From Taeniopygia guttata (Eukaryota; Chordata; Aves; Passeriformes; Estrildidae), in contig NC_133060.1 of assembly GCF_048771995.1 (NCBI RefSeq), positions 827,501 through 891,500 on the forward strand: a stretch of 64,000 bases of DNA, read 5' to 3'. The notes beneath the pieces are model-generated. The model saw only the letters and a program-made list of their open reading frames with translations, did not search any database and was not told the origin of the DNA. Both the position numbers and the translations under genes were made by a program. Shown here in pieces: positions 30,840-42,114 of the stretch. Numbering within the stretch: position 1 is the stretch's first letter; each line of letters starts with the position of its first letter.

Positions 30840-31310
30840 CTTCGGCCTGCTCCATCCCGTGCCATTTTCGCCCCCTCCCCCCCCCCAAATCCGCCCTCTC
30901 CCCATCCCCCCAACCCCCCCCTTCAAAGCAGCTTCGCCCCCTCCCCCCACCCCAAATACTGCCACGGCTTTGGCCCCGCCCCTTCCAGTCCAAATCGGTC
31001 CTGGCCCAGTCCAAACTGGGACAGCCCCGCTTGGCCCAATACTGACAAAATTGGCCCTTAGCAGGTAAAAAAACCCTTAATTAGGCTAAAAAATCTCATT
31101 AGGGATAATTAAACCCCCCCAGTACTAAAAATCTACAAAATGGAGTAAAAAAAACCCCCCATAGACCCTGCCAGGGGGGGTAGAATGTTCTGGAAGCCCC
31201 TCCAAAGGGTGGTTTGGGGGTCTCTGTCCGTGTGTCCGGCCCTGTCCGAGTGTCCGGCCCCTCCGGGGGGTCCTGGGGGGGTCCCAGGGGGTCCCGGGGG
31301 GGCTGGGCCG
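30840..31310. other. Gap between the X-box array and the PPP1R18 stop
   Basis: C-rich tracts (CCCCTCCCCCC) and GTCCAAA repeats to 31035, then AT-rich sequence that must hold the PPP1R18 3' UTR on the minus strand. No clear poly(A) signal was seen. Confidence 0.4.
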
Positions 31311-31313
31311 GGG

Positions 31314-34300
31314 TTACCGACGGCAGGATTCGTCTGGGGGGAGGGAAATGGGTTAAAATTGACCAAAAATGACCCAAATCAACAAAAAAATACCCCAAGT
31401 TTACCCCGAATTACCCCAACCTTTACCAGAACACCACAAAAGTGACACAAAATAAACCCAGGACCCCAAATGCCTCCAATTTGACCCCAAATCCCTGCCC
31501 AAGACCCCCCAATCCCACAAAATCCCCCAAACACCCCCAAATTTCCCCCCCAAGTAAACAGAAATCCCCCAAATTCCCCCCAAAACCCCAAAATTTCCCC
31601 CAAAACCCCAAAATTTCCCCCAAATCCCCACATTTCCCCCAAATCCGCCCTCACCCACCCACGAGCAGAGCGCGGCCCCTCAGCCCCCCCGGCCTGGGGG
31701 GAGGGGGCTCCTCTTCCTCCTCCTCCTCCTCCTCCTCCCCCGGGGGGGTCCCGGGGGGTCCCTGGGGGGGGGTCCCGGGGGGCTCCTCAGGGGGGGTCCC
31801 CCCAGGCCGCCATCGCCGCCCCCTCCGAGGGGTAAGAGAAGATCCGCTCCAGGTCCCGCTCGCGGAAACAGATCTGCAGCTGCGGGATTTGGGAATTTGG
31901 GGGGATTTGGGGGGAAATTTTGGGGTTTTGGGGGGATTTGGGAGAATTTGAGGGGATTTGGGGATTTGGGGACACAGGGGTGACATTTAGGGACACAGGT
32001 GACACAGGTGACACACAGGGGTGACATTTGGGGACCCAGGGGTGACATTTAGGGGACAGAGGTGACACAGGTGACACACAGGGGTGACATTTGGGGACAC
32101 AGCTGACACAGGTGACCCAGGGGTGACATTTGGGGACACAGCTGACACGGGTGACACAGGGGTGACATTTGGGGACACACAGGTGACACAGGTGACACAC
32201 AGGGGTGACACAGGTGACCCAGGGGTGACATTTGGGGACACAGGGGTGACATTTAGGGACACAGGGGTGACATTTAGGGATACAGGTGACACAGGTGACA
32301 TCCCCAGTACCTTCTTGCGCCGGGGGTGGCCCTTGGCCAGGCAGGAGTGTGGCAGCGTCAGGTACCCCCCGATCACCGTGATCTGCTCGGCCGTGGGGTA
32401 GCGCAGCTTGGGGACACCGGGGACACCTCCAGGGCCACCAGGGCCACCAGGGCCACCTCCAGGGCCACCTCCAGGGCCACCAGGGCCACCTCCAGGGCCA
32501 CCAGGGCCACCAGCGGCGGTGTCACCGGCGCGGCGCGGCCGCACGGTGATGGTGTTGCCGCTGCGGCGCTGCAGGGCCGGGTGGGGACACGGGGGGGGAC
32601 ACGGGCGGGGACACGGCTGGAGGGTGGCACTGGGGACAGGGACAGTGGCACTGGGGACAGGGACGGTGGCACTGGGCACAGGGACGGTGACCTCAGGTTT
32701 GGGGACAGAACTGGACACAGGGACAGTGTCACCGGACATGGGGACACCACTGGACACGGGGACAGAGCTGGAGTTGGGGACAGTGACCCCGGACACGGGG
32801 ACAGCGCTGGACACAGGGACAGTGACCCCGGCATTGGGGACAGTGACCCCGGATTTGGGGACAGTGACCCCGGACACGGGGACAGCGCTGGACACAGGGA
32901 CAGTGACCCCAGCGTTAGGGACAGTGACCCCGGATTTGGGGACAATGACCCCGGATTTGGGGACAGCGACCCTGGCGTTGGGGACAGTGACCCCGGATTT
33001 GGGGACAGTGACCCCGGATTTGGGGACAGTGACCCCGGCATTGGGGACAGTGACCCCGGATTTGGGGACAGTGACCCCGGATTTGGGGACAGCGATCCCA
33101 GATTTGGGGACAGTGACCCCGGATTTGGGGACAGCGACCCCGGATTTGGGGACAGTGACCCCGGATTTGGGGACAGCGACCCCGGATTTGGGGACAGTGA
33201 CCCCAGCATTGGGGACAGTGACCCCGGCGTTGGGGACAGTGACCCCGGCATTGGGGACAGTGACCCCGGCGTTGGGGACAGTGACCCCGGCATTGGGGAC
33301 AGTGACCCCGGCGTTGGGGACAGTGACCCCGGCGTTGGGGACAGTGACCCCGGATTTGGGGACAGTGACCCCCCCCGGCCCCTCGTCCCCCCCCGGCTCG
33401 GGGACAAAGCGGCTCCGCAGGCGGCTGACGTGGCCCCGGGCCGGAATTGGGGGATTTTGGGGGTCCCAGGGGGGAATTTGGGGAGAATTTTCGGCATCTT
33501 GGAGGAGATTTTGGGGATCCCAGGAAGGATTTTGGGGGTCCCGGGTGGGATTTTGGGGATGATTTTGGGGATCCTGGGTCTGGTTTTGGGGAGGATTTTG
33601 GGGATGATTTTGGGGATCCCGGGTGGGATTTTGGGGATGATTTTGGGGGGGATTTTGGGGATCCCGGGTGGGATTTTGGGGATGATTTTGGGGGTGATTT
33701 TGGGGGTCCCGGGTGGGATTTTTGGGATGATTTTGGGGATCCCGGGTGGGATTTTTGGCACGGCCGCATTTCTCCATCCCGGGCGCCAGCGCCAGGGACC
33801 CCTCCGGACCCTCCTGCCCAGGTGTGCCCCCAGATGTACCCCCAGATGTACCCCCAGATGTGCCCCCAGGTGTGCCCCCAGATGTACCCCCAGATGTGCC
33901 CCCAGATGTGCCCCCAGGTGTGCCCCCAGATGTACCCCCAGGTGTGGCAACCCCAGGTGTGGCACCCCCAGGTGTGGCACCCCCAGATGTGCCCCCAGCT
34001 GTGCCCCCAGGTGTGCCCCCAGCTGTGCCCCCCCCAGGTGTTGTACCCCCAGGTGCGCCCCCCCCAGGTGTGCCCCCCCCAGGTGTGCCCCCCCCAGGTG
34101 TGCCCCCAGGTGTGGCACCCCCAGGTGTGCCCCCAGGTGCACCCCCAGCTGTGCCCCCAGGTGTGCCCCCCCCAGGTGTGCCCCCCCCAGGTGTGCCCCC
34201 CCCAGGTGCGCCCCCCCCAGGTGTGCCCCCAGGTGTACCCCCAGGTGTGCCCCCCCCAGGTGCGCCCCCCGGCCCCGCCCGGGCGCGGCGCCGCTGCAGC

Positions 34301-34395
34301 AGTTCCCGTTTCCAGGGGGGCACCTGAGCCTGGCGCTGCTCCCGCTCCCAGCGCCGCTCCAGCAGCGCCAACTTCCAGGGGGGCACCTGCGCCAT
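31314..34395 (-). CDS. PPP1R18: PPP1R18 (phostensin), actin- and PP1-associated protein, three coding exons, one frame break
   Basis: Minus-strand exons: 32311-34395 (ATG at 34395), 31659-31879 and 31314-31333. The N-terminus MAQVPPWKLALLERRW and QVPPWKRELLQRRRA matches the human WKLQLLARRR and PAWKRGLLERRRA pair. Near residue 610, RRSGNTITVRPRR matches RRSGHTFTVNPRR; near 664, RYPTAEQITVIGGYLTL matches RYPTAEEILVLGGYLRL. The second exon gives LQICFRERDL, FSYPSEG, a Glu run and GLRGRALLV. The last gives DESCRR, identical to the human end. The middle is low-complexity: Gly/Pro/Thr repeats (33818-34260), NPTRDPQNH repeats (33440-33770) and seven-residue VTVPKSG repeats (32640-33370). Exon 2 has one base too many in the G/C run near 31790-31805: SYPSEGAAMAAWG and EEPPGTPP lie in different frames. 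The Gly/Pro part might instead be an intron. Confidence 0.87.
31900..32305. repeat. GGGGTGACATTTGGGGACAC repeats, PPP1R18 intron
   Basis: Units GGTGACATTTGGGGACACAG and GGTGACACAGGTGACAC between the two main coding exons. Confidence 0.85.
32640..33370 (-). repeat. 21-bp coding minisatellite in PPP1R18
   Basis: About 35 units, roughly GTCACTGTCCCCAAATCCGG on the minus strand, each encoding V-[T/A]-V-P-[K/N]-[S/A]-G. Frame is preserved throughout, with a PVSSAVPVSG variant toward the C-terminal end. Confidence 0.9.
33440..33770 (-). repeat. CCCGGGTGGGATTTTGGGGA repeat within the PPP1R18 frame
   Basis: 24-50 bp units read on the minus strand as NPTRDPQN and PQNHPQN. Similar GATTTTGGGG sequence is intronic elsewhere, so exon status rests on the unbroken frame. 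Confidence 0.75.
33818..34260 (-). repeat. CCCAGGTGTGCCCC array within the PPP1R18 frame
   Basis: 15-18 bp units keep frame on the minus strand as GG[T/A]PGG. The family matches arrays at 25695, 37320, 43690 and 58245, which are non-coding. Confidence 0.85.
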
Positions 34396-34429
34396 GGCGG
34401 GGCGGCCTGGGGACAGCCAGGGGGTTGGG

Positions 34430-35000
34430 GACGTTGGGGGATTTGGGAACATTTGGGGACATTGGGGGGATTTGGGATATTGGGGGGATTTGGGGACATT
34501 GGGGACATTGGGGACATTGGGGGGATTTGGGATGTTGGGGACATTGGGGGGATTTGGGGACGTTGAAGGGATTTGGGACATTGAAGGGATTTGGGAACAT
34601 TCGGGTGTATTTTGGATATTTGGGACATTGGGGATGTTGGGGACATTGGGAACGTAGAGGGGATTTGGGGACGTTTGGGGACGTTGGGGGGATTTGGGGA
34701 CATTTGGGCGTATTTTGGATATTTGGGACATTGGGGACATTGGGGTGATTTGGGGACATTGGGGTGATTTGGGGGCATTTGGGGCATTTGGGACATTGGG
34801 AACGTTGAGGGGATTTGGGAACGTTTGGGGGGATTTGGGACATTGAAGGGATTTGGGGACATTTGGGCACATTTCGGATATTTGGGACGTGGGAGATGTT
34901 GGGGACATCGAGGGGATTTGGGGACATCGAGGGGATTTGGGGACATTTGGGACATTTGGGGACATTTGAGACATTTCGGGACACTTTGGGACACTCGGGG
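34430..35000. repeat. GGGGACATTGGGGGATTTGG repeats upstream of the PPP1R18 start
   Basis: Lies in the presumed 5' UTR intron of PPP1R18 on the minus strand. Confidence 0.8.
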
Positions 35001-35069
35001 ACGTCGCCCCTCGTCACCGTCACCCTTCCATTGGGGTGGGGCCCCCAAAACCCTCCAAATCCCCCAAAA

Positions 35070-35430
35070 TCTCCGGAATTCCGGGAATTTTGAGGGGAAA
35101 TACGGAAATTTTGGGGAATTTTGGGGGGGGATTCCGGGAATTTTGGGGGGAAATACGGAAATTTTGGGGAATTTTGAGGGGAAATACGGAAATTTTGGGG
35201 GGATTCCGGGAATTTTGAGGGGAAATATGGAAGTTTTCAGGACGTTTTGGTGTGGGGGGGAATTCCGAGATTTTTGGGGAATCCCAGGAATTTCGGGAGG
35301 AATTTCGGGAATTTTGGGGGGAGATCCGTAAATCCGGGGGAATTCCGGGATTTTGGGGGTGAATTTTTGGGAGGAAATCCGGGAATTTTGGGGGAATCCC
35401 AGGAAATCGCGCATCCCAAAAATCCGGGGC
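35070..35430. repeat. GGGAATTTTGAGGGGAAATA repeats
   Basis: Units of about 40 bp, GGGGAAATACGGAAATTTTG. Same intron. Confidence 0.75.
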
Positions 35431-35639
35431 GGGGCTCTCGGGATTTTTTTTTGTTTTGGGGGGAGGGGGGGTCCCACATGATCCCAAAAATCCGAGTGGG
35501 GGTCGAGGTGGTGGGGGGGGGGATCCCAAAAAAAAAAACCCGCGCGGGAAATCCCAAAAAATCCGCGCGGGAAACGCCCAAAAAGCACAAAAAAAAAATA
35601 AAACCCGAACAAAACCCGCGGGAAATCCCCAAAAATCCG

Positions 35640-36350
35640 GAGGGGGGGGAGGGGAGGGGTCCTTGAGACCCCCCAAATTTGGGGAGGGGTCGCGGAGCGC
35701 GCGGGGTGTGGCGGGTGGGGGAGGGGAAGCTCCGGAGTTGGGGGGGGGAGGGGGGGAAGGGAATAAATTGTTAAAAAATTTTAAATAATTTTTAAAAAGA
35801 GGGGGTGGGGGAGGGGAAATCACCGCGTCCCGCCCCTCCCCCACCCTCCCCCCACCCCCCCATCCGCGGGACCCCCCCCAGATTTTGGGGAGGGGTCCCC
35901 CAAAAGACTCACCCGGGGCTGGAGCGCGGGAGGGACCCGGAGGGGGGGAGGGGAGGGGTGGGGGAGGGGCGGGGGGAGGAAAAGCGGCTTTTCCTGGGGG
36001 GGGAGGGGCGGGGGAAGTGGGGGAGGGGCGGGGGAAGAGGGGGAGGGGCCCCCCCGCACCCCGAGCTTAAAATTTGGGGGGGGGGAGGGGAAATTTTGGG
36101 GGGGGGGAGGGGTCAAAAATGGAAAAGAAAAAAACCAAAAATCGGGGGTGGGGGGAGTGGGGGAGGGGCGGGGGGAGATTTTGGGGGGAATTCGGGGGAT
36201 TTTGGGGGTGGGGGAGGGGCGGGGAGGGAAGCCCCGAAATTTTGGGGGGGGGGGGAGGGGATCCGCTTTGTGTGCGGAAATGGGGGCGGGGCTCGGGGGG
36301 AGGGGGAGGGGCTTAGGGGAGGGGGAGGGGCCTCGGGGCTTTTTGGGGGG
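35640..36350. other. G-rich GGGGGAGGGGCGGGG region around the PPP1R18 5' end
   Basis: GGGGGAGGGGCG units, probable CpG-rich promoter area for PPP1R18. No TATA seen. Confidence 0.45.
35913..35990 (-). other. PPP1R18: Probable non-coding first exon of PPP1R18
   Basis: The minus strand reads CGCTCCAGCCCCGG then GTGAGT, a strong donor whose exon ends at 35913, within CpG-rich sequence. A matching acceptor (GTCCCCAG) ends at 34407, eleven bases before the ATG. The upstream boundary of the exon is a guess. Confidence 0.45.
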
Positions 36351-36369
36351 GAGGGGAGCCCCAAAATCG

Positions 36370-36780
36370 CCCGAAATTGCCCAAAATCTCCGCAAATTCC
36401 CCCAAATCCCGCCCGAATCCCCCCGAATTCCCATCCCGGCACTCCCCAGACCCCAAATTCTCAAAGTTTCCCCAAAATTCCTCCAAATCTTCCCCGAATT
36501 CCCATCCCGGGACCCCCCCAAATGCCAAATTTTCCCAATTTTTTCCCAAATTTTCCCGAATTCTCACAAATTCTCCTTTCGGGGACCCCCCCCAGATCCC
36601 AAATTCCCCCAAATTTATCCAAATTCCGCCCAAATCCACCCCAAATTCCCATCCCGGGACTCCCCAGACCCCAAAACCCTCCAAATTCTCAAAGTTTCCC
36701 CAAATTCCCTTTCCTGGGCCCCCCCAAACCCCAAATGCCCCCAAATTCCCCCAAATCCCTCCGAACTATCCCAAATTCCC
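36370..36780. repeat. CCCCAAATTCCCATCCCGGG repeats
   Basis: About 160-bp higher-order units containing CCGAATTCCCATCCCGG. No gene seen. Confidence 0.6.
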
Positions 36781-36974
36781 CTCCCCGAATTCCCGGGATG
36801 CCCTCGGGGGTGGGGGAGGGGCGGTGGCCGCGTCTCCCCTCCCCCACCCCACCTGAGCTCACCTGGGGCCCCTCCCCCCCCCACCTGGGGCCCCTCCCCC
36901 CTGAGCTCACCTGGGCCACGCCCGGGGTGGGGGTCGGGGTCACGGCGGCGTCGGCCGCGCCCAAAACCTGACCC

Positions 36975-37310
36975 CGATCCCGGCCAGGTGAGCTCACACC
37001 TGGGCAGGTGAGCCCTGACCCCAAATCCTGACCCCACACCTGGGCAGGTGAGCCCTGACCCCACACCCAGGCAGGTGAGCCCCGGGCAGGTGAGGCCTGA
37101 CCCCAAATCCTGACCCCACACCTGGGCAGGTGACCCCAAATTCTGGCCCTGATCCCGTCCAGGTGACCTCTGACCCCACACCTGGACAGGTGAGTCCTGA
37201 CCCCACACCTGGGCAGGTGACCCCAAATTCTGGCCCTGATCCCGTCCAGGTGACCTCTGACCCCACACCTGGGCAGGTGAGCCCAAATCCAGGTGAGCAC
37301 TGACCCCTCT
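36975..37310. repeat. CCCCACACCTGGGCAGGTGA repeats
   Basis: 30-60 bp units, including two copies of CAAATTCTGGCCCTGATCCC about 100 bp apart. Confidence 0.85.
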
Positions 37311-37319
37311 CAGCTGGGG

Positions 37320-37600
37320 GAGAACCAGATGTGCCCCAGATGTGCCCCAGGTGTTCCCCAGGTGTTCCCCAGGTGTTCCCCAGGTGTATCCCAGGTGTGC
37401 CCCAGATGTGCCCCAGATGTGCCCAGGTGTACCCAGGTGTGCCCAGGTGTACCCAGGTGTGCCCAGGTGTGCCCCAGATGTGTCCCAGGTGTCCCCCCGC
37501 TGTCCCCAGGTGTGTCCCAGGTGTCCCCCAGGTGTCCCCCAGATGTCCCCATGTGTGCCCAGGTGTCCCAGGTGTGTCCCAGGTGTGTCCCAGGTGTGTC
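37320..37600. repeat. CCCCAGGTGTGCCCCAG array upstream of CDSN
   Basis: 12-14 bp CCAGGTGTGCC units, same family as in DDR1 intron 13. Ends about 30 bp before the CDSN AP-1 site. Confidence 0.88.
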
Positions 37601-37627
37601 CCCCCACCCCAAGCGGGTCAATCCCAG

Positions 37628-37696
37628 TGACTCAGAGGATTTGGGGGGTGGGCGGGGCCTCACCTGGGCCACGCCCCCTCACCTGCGCTATTTAAG
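37628..37696 (+). promoter_or_regulatory. CDSN: CDSN promoter: AP-1 site and TATA-like box
   Basis: TGACTCA at 37628-37634 and TATTTAAG at 37689-37696 stand 136 and 75 bp before the ATG at 37764. AP-1 control is typical of epidermal differentiation genes. Confidence 0.6.
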
Positions 37697-37763
37697 GTGT
37701 CCCCTCCTGGTCCCACCTGTCCCCACCTGCTCTCACCTGTCCCACCTGTCCCCACCTGCCCCG

Positions 37764-40700
37764 ATGGCTCCGCCCGGGCCCCGCCGGCCCCCGGTGCTGC
37801 TGCTGCTGCTGCTGGGTGAGACTGGGGGAACTGGGAGGGAACTGGGATGGACTGGGACGGAACTGGGATGGAACTGGGACGGAACTGGGATGGACTGGGA
37901 ATGGTCTGGGATGGAACTGGGATGAACTGGGACCAAACTGGGATGGACTGGGATGGACTGGGATGGACTGGGATAGACTGGGAATGGTCTGGGACAGAAC
38001 TGGGATGGACTGGGATGGAACTGGGATGGAACTGGGATGGACTGGGATGGACTGGGAATGGAGATTTGGGGGACTGGGATGGAACTGGGACCAAACTGGG
38101 ACCAAACTGGGACAGACTGGGATGGACTGGGATGGACTGGGAGCACTGGGATGGACTGGGACGGAACTCGGACCAAACTGGGATGGAACTGGGATGGACT
38201 GGGAATGGACTGGGATGGACTGGGACCAAACTGGGACAGACTGGAATGGACTGGAATGGACTGGGAAATGGGGACTGGGGATAAAGTCAGGGAGGGAAAC
38301 TGGGACAGGAACTGGGAGGGACTGGGAGGGACTGGGAGGGACGGAGATGGAGCGATAGGGAATTTGGGAGTTTGGGAGGGACTGGGATGAACTGGGAATG
38401 GACTGGGAGGGGACTGGGAATGATGGATATGGAATCTGGGAGGGGCCGTGGTGACTGGGCTGAACTGGGATGAACTGGGGTGGGAACTGGGATGGACTGG
38501 GATGGACTGGGATGGATTGGGAGGGGCTGGAGGCCACTGGGATGAACTGGGAGCACTGGGAGGGAACTGGGATGGACTGGGCTGAACTGGGATGAACTGG
38601 GAATGACTGATACAGAATGTGGGATGGACTGCGATGGCACCTGGCCCAAACTGGCCCAAACTGGCCCAAACTGGTCCGTACCGGATCCCCCTGACCCTCC
38701 CCTCCCCCGCAGGCGCCTCTGGGCTCTGCGCCCGGCCCGGCTCCGGCCCTGATCCGGGATCGGGATCGGGATCATCGGGATCATCGGGATCATCGGGACC
38801 ATCGGGACCATCGGGATCATCGGGATCGCTGGCGCCGCTGACGGCCGGGGTGGATCCCTGCAAGGACCCGCTGGGGCTGCTCAGCCCCCAGCTGGGATCC
38901 GCCCCGGGATCCACCCCGGGATCCGCTCCGGGATCCTCCGCCCGCTGCCCGGGATCGGGATCCTCGGGAAATCCGGGATCCTACGGGGGAAATTCGGGAT
39001 CCTACGGATCGGGATCCTCGGGAAACTCGGGATCCTATGGGTCCGGATCCTCGGGAGATTCAGGATCTTACGGGGCTGGATCAGGATCCTACGGGGGAAA
39101 TCCGGGATCCTACGGATTGGGATCCTCTGGAAGCTCAGGGTCCTACGGGTCCGGATCAGGAAGGCCCGGATCTGGATCTGGATCCGGATCTGGATCGGGC
39201 AGACCTGGATCCGGATCCGGATCGGGAAAACCCGGATCTGGATCGGGCAGACCTGGATCCGGATCGGGAAAACCCGGATCTGGATCGGGCAGACCTGGAT
39301 CCGGATCGGGAAAACCCGGATCTGGATCAGGCAGACCTGGATCCCAGGGGGGAAGTGGATCCGGTTCCTACGGGGGATACTCGGGATCCTACGGGGATGA
39401 TGTGGGATCCTACGGGGGATCGGGATCGGGATCCCACGGGGGACCGGGATCCTACGGGGGAGGAATGGGATCCTATGGGGGATCCTCAGGATCTTACGGG
39501 GGTTCCTCAGGATCCTATGGAGGATCAGGATCCCAGGGCAAACCGGGATCCTATGGGGGTGGCCCAGGATCCTACGGGGGACCGGGATCCTACGGAGGAA
39601 TGGGATCATATGGGGGATCCTCGGGATCTTATGGAGGATCAGGATCCCAGGGCAGACCGGGATCCTCCGGGGGATCAGGATCCTATGGGGGAGGATCAGG
39701 ATCCTATGGGGGATCCTCGGGATCCTATGGGGGGTCGGGATCCCAGGGCAGACCGGGATCCTATGGGGGTGGCCCAGGATCTTATGGAGGATCAGGATCC
39801 TATGGGGGAATGGGATCTTACGGGGGATCGGGATCCCAGGGCAGACCGGGATCCTATGGGGGATCCTCAGGATCCTATGGGGGATCAGGATCCCAGGGTA
39901 GACCGGGATCCTCTGGGGGTGGTCCAGGATCCTACGGGGGTGGAATGGGATCCTATGGGGGTTCCTCAGGATCTTATGGAGGATCAGGATCCCAGGGCAG
40001 ACCGGGATCCTCTGGAGGGATGGGATCTTATGGGGGATCGGGATCCCAGGGCAGACCGGGATCGTCCGGGGGTGGTCCGGGATCCTACGGGGGATCCTCA
40101 GGCTCTTACGGGGGTTCCTCGGGATCCCAGGGCAGACCGGGATCATCAGGGGGTGGCCCGGGATCCTACGGGGGAGGGTTGGGATCTTACGGGGGTTCCT
40201 CGGGATCCTATGGGGGGTCGGGATCCTCGGGATCTTATGGGGGTTCGGGATCCCAGGGCAGACCGGGATCCTCTGGGGGTGGCCCAGGATCCTATGGGGG
40301 AGGATCGGGATCCTATGGGGGGTCGGGATCCTACGGGGGTGGTCCGGGATCCTACGGGGGATCAGGATCCTCCGGGGGGACTGGGGATCCTTCGGGGGAT
40401 CCTTGGGGGGATCCCGGCAGCGCCCCGGCTACAAGAACCCCGGGATCCCCTTCGTGCCGGGGCTGCGGGACCCCGCCCGCATCGGGGGGCACATCCCGAT
40501 CCGCCGCGGGCCGGGATCCGGGCCGGGATCCGCTCAGGGATCGGGTCAGGGTTACGGCCTGGAGTACGGTCGGGGATCGGGTCAGGGATCGGGTCAGGGA
40601 TCGGGTCAGGGATCGGGTCAGGGGTACGGCCTGGGATCGGGTCATGGGTACAACCAGGGATCGGGTCAGGGATCGGGTCAGGGATCGGGTCAGGGATCAG

Positions 40701-41071
40701 GTCAGGGATCGGGTCAGGGGTATGGCCTGGGGTACGGCCGGGGATCGGGTCCGGGGTACAACCAGGGATCTGGTCAGGGGTACAGTCAGGGATCCTCCCA
40801 AGGATCCAGTCAGGGATCCGGTCAGGGATTGGGTCAGGGATCCAGGCAGGGATCTGCCCTGGAATCTGCCCAGGGATCCCGCCCAGGATCCGCCCAGGGA
40901 TCTGCCCTGGGATCTGCCCAGGGATCCGGTCAGGGTTACAGCCATGGATCCAGTCAGGGATCCGGTCAGGGATCCAGTCAGGGGTACGGTTCAGGCTCTT
41001 CCCAGGGATCTTCCCAGGGATCCGGTTCGGGATCCGGGGGCGGGAACGGCTGCGGGGGGTGCCGGAAGTAG
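37764..41071 (+). CDS. CDSN: Corneodesmosin (CDSN), Gly/Ser-rich desmosome adhesion protein, two exons, one frame break
   Basis: Exon 1 (37764-37815) encodes a signal peptide, MAPPGPRRPPVLLLLLL. Exon 2 starts at 38713. Near residue 64 it reads VDPCKDPLGLLSP, aligning with human SDPCKDPTRITSP just after the signal peptide. Then come hundreds of residues of Gly/Ser repeats: SGSYGG, SGSQGRPGS and, in the C-terminal part, QGSGQGSGQ. A non-repetitive island, NPGIPFVPGL then RIGGHIPIRRGPG, recalls human GSPGVPSFAAGPPISEG. The protein ends NGCGGCRK. The N-terminal frame and the C-terminal frame (from about 40380) differ by one base; one extra G in the run at 40366-40375 would fit the repeat pattern, giving about 803 residues (human 529). 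AATAAA at 41237-41242. In mammals CDSN glues corneocytes together in the outer epidermis. Identity rests on the DPCKDP motif, architecture and MHC location. Confidence 0.75.
37816..38620. repeat. ACTGGGATGG/ACTGGGACC minisatellite, CDSN intron
   Basis: G-rich units start with the GTGAGACTGGGG donor. A ~210-bp block containing ACTGGGAATGGAGATTTGGG is nearly the same as one at 23660-23800 in DDR1 intron 9. Confidence 0.93.
38990..40375 (+). repeat. CDSN: GGATCCTACGGGGGATC coding repeats of CDSN
   Basis: 6-15 bp subunits (GGATCC, TACGGGGGA, CAGGGCAGACCGGGATC) form higher-order units of 60-100 bp encoding GSYGGSGSQGRPGS. A second array, GGGATCGGGTCAG, runs 40540-41020. Confidence 0.9.
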
Positions 41072-41274
41072 GGGGGGAGGGATGGGGGGAGGGATGGGGG
41101 GAGGGGTCCCGGGGATCCGGAAGGTTCCGAGCGGATCCCCCAAAGATCCCGAAGGATCCGGGCCGGGAGCGGGATGGGGGAGGGGGGGAGGGGCCGGAAA
41201 TGGGGGGAGGGGTCTGGGCGGATCCCAAAGGATCCAAATAAAGCCTCAGACTCGGATTGGGCCCAACTCGTCAC

Positions 41275-42075
41275 TGCGGGTGGGACTGGGGAGACTGGGG
41301 ATACTGGGGGAACTGGGATGGGGGGACTGGGGATACTGGGAGCACTGGGAGCACTGGGATCGGGAGACTGGGAGCACTGGGATGGGGATACTGAGGGAAC
41401 TGGGGATACTGGGATGGGGTACTGGGATGGAACTGGGAGCACTGGGAGCACTGGGGGCACTGGGATGGGGGGACTGGGGGAACTGGGAGCACTGGGGACA
41501 CTGGGACGGGGACACTGGGGATACTGGGGGAACTGGGATGGGGGAACTGGGAGCACTGGGGGAACTGGGATGGGGAACTAGGGGCGCTGGGAGAACTGGG
41601 AGCACTGGGATGGAGGTACTGGGGATACTGGGGGAACTGGGATGGGGAGACTGGGAGCACTGGGAGAACTGGGACAGGGGGGACTGGGAGCACTGGGAGC
41701 ACTGGGAGCACTGGGATGGGAATACTGAGGGAACTGGGGATACTGGGATGGGTGGGACTGGGGATACTGGGGGCACTGGGGGAACTGGGATGGGGGAACT
41801 GGGGACACTGGGAGCACTGGGAGCACTGGGAGGGACTGGGATCACTGGGGGAACTGGGATGGGGGGACTGGGATGGGGGGACTGGGGATACTGGGAGCAC
41901 TGGGAGCACTGGGATGGAGGTACTGGGGATACTGGGGGAACTGGGATGGGGAGACTGGGAGCACTGGGAGAACTGGGACAGGGGGGACTGGGAGCACTGG
42001 GGGAACTGGGATGGGGGGACGGGGAACTGGGATGGGGTACTGGGATGGAACTGGGAGCACTGGTGACACTGGGGC
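41275..42075. repeat. ACTGGGGATACTGGGGGAAC array downstream of CDSN
   Basis: 8-12 bp ACTGGGA units with GATGGGG variants in higher-order blocks (GGGATGGAGGTACTGGGG recurs near 41608 and 41911). Confidence 0.93.
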
Positions 42076-42114
42076 CACTCTCAGTCCTGTCCCTACCCCT
42101 CCCCCACTCCAGGC

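Noticed and set aside
32373-35612. 1079-residue minus-strand frame (AHLGVHLG, GSLSPNPGSL) over PPP1R18
   Set aside because: An alternative frame of the same repeats; the MAQVPPWKL frame carries all conserved segments.
40403-41071. C-terminal Gly/Gln/Ser frame as an independent gene
   Set aside because: No promoter or acceptor of its own; composition and frame logic make it the CDSN C-terminus.
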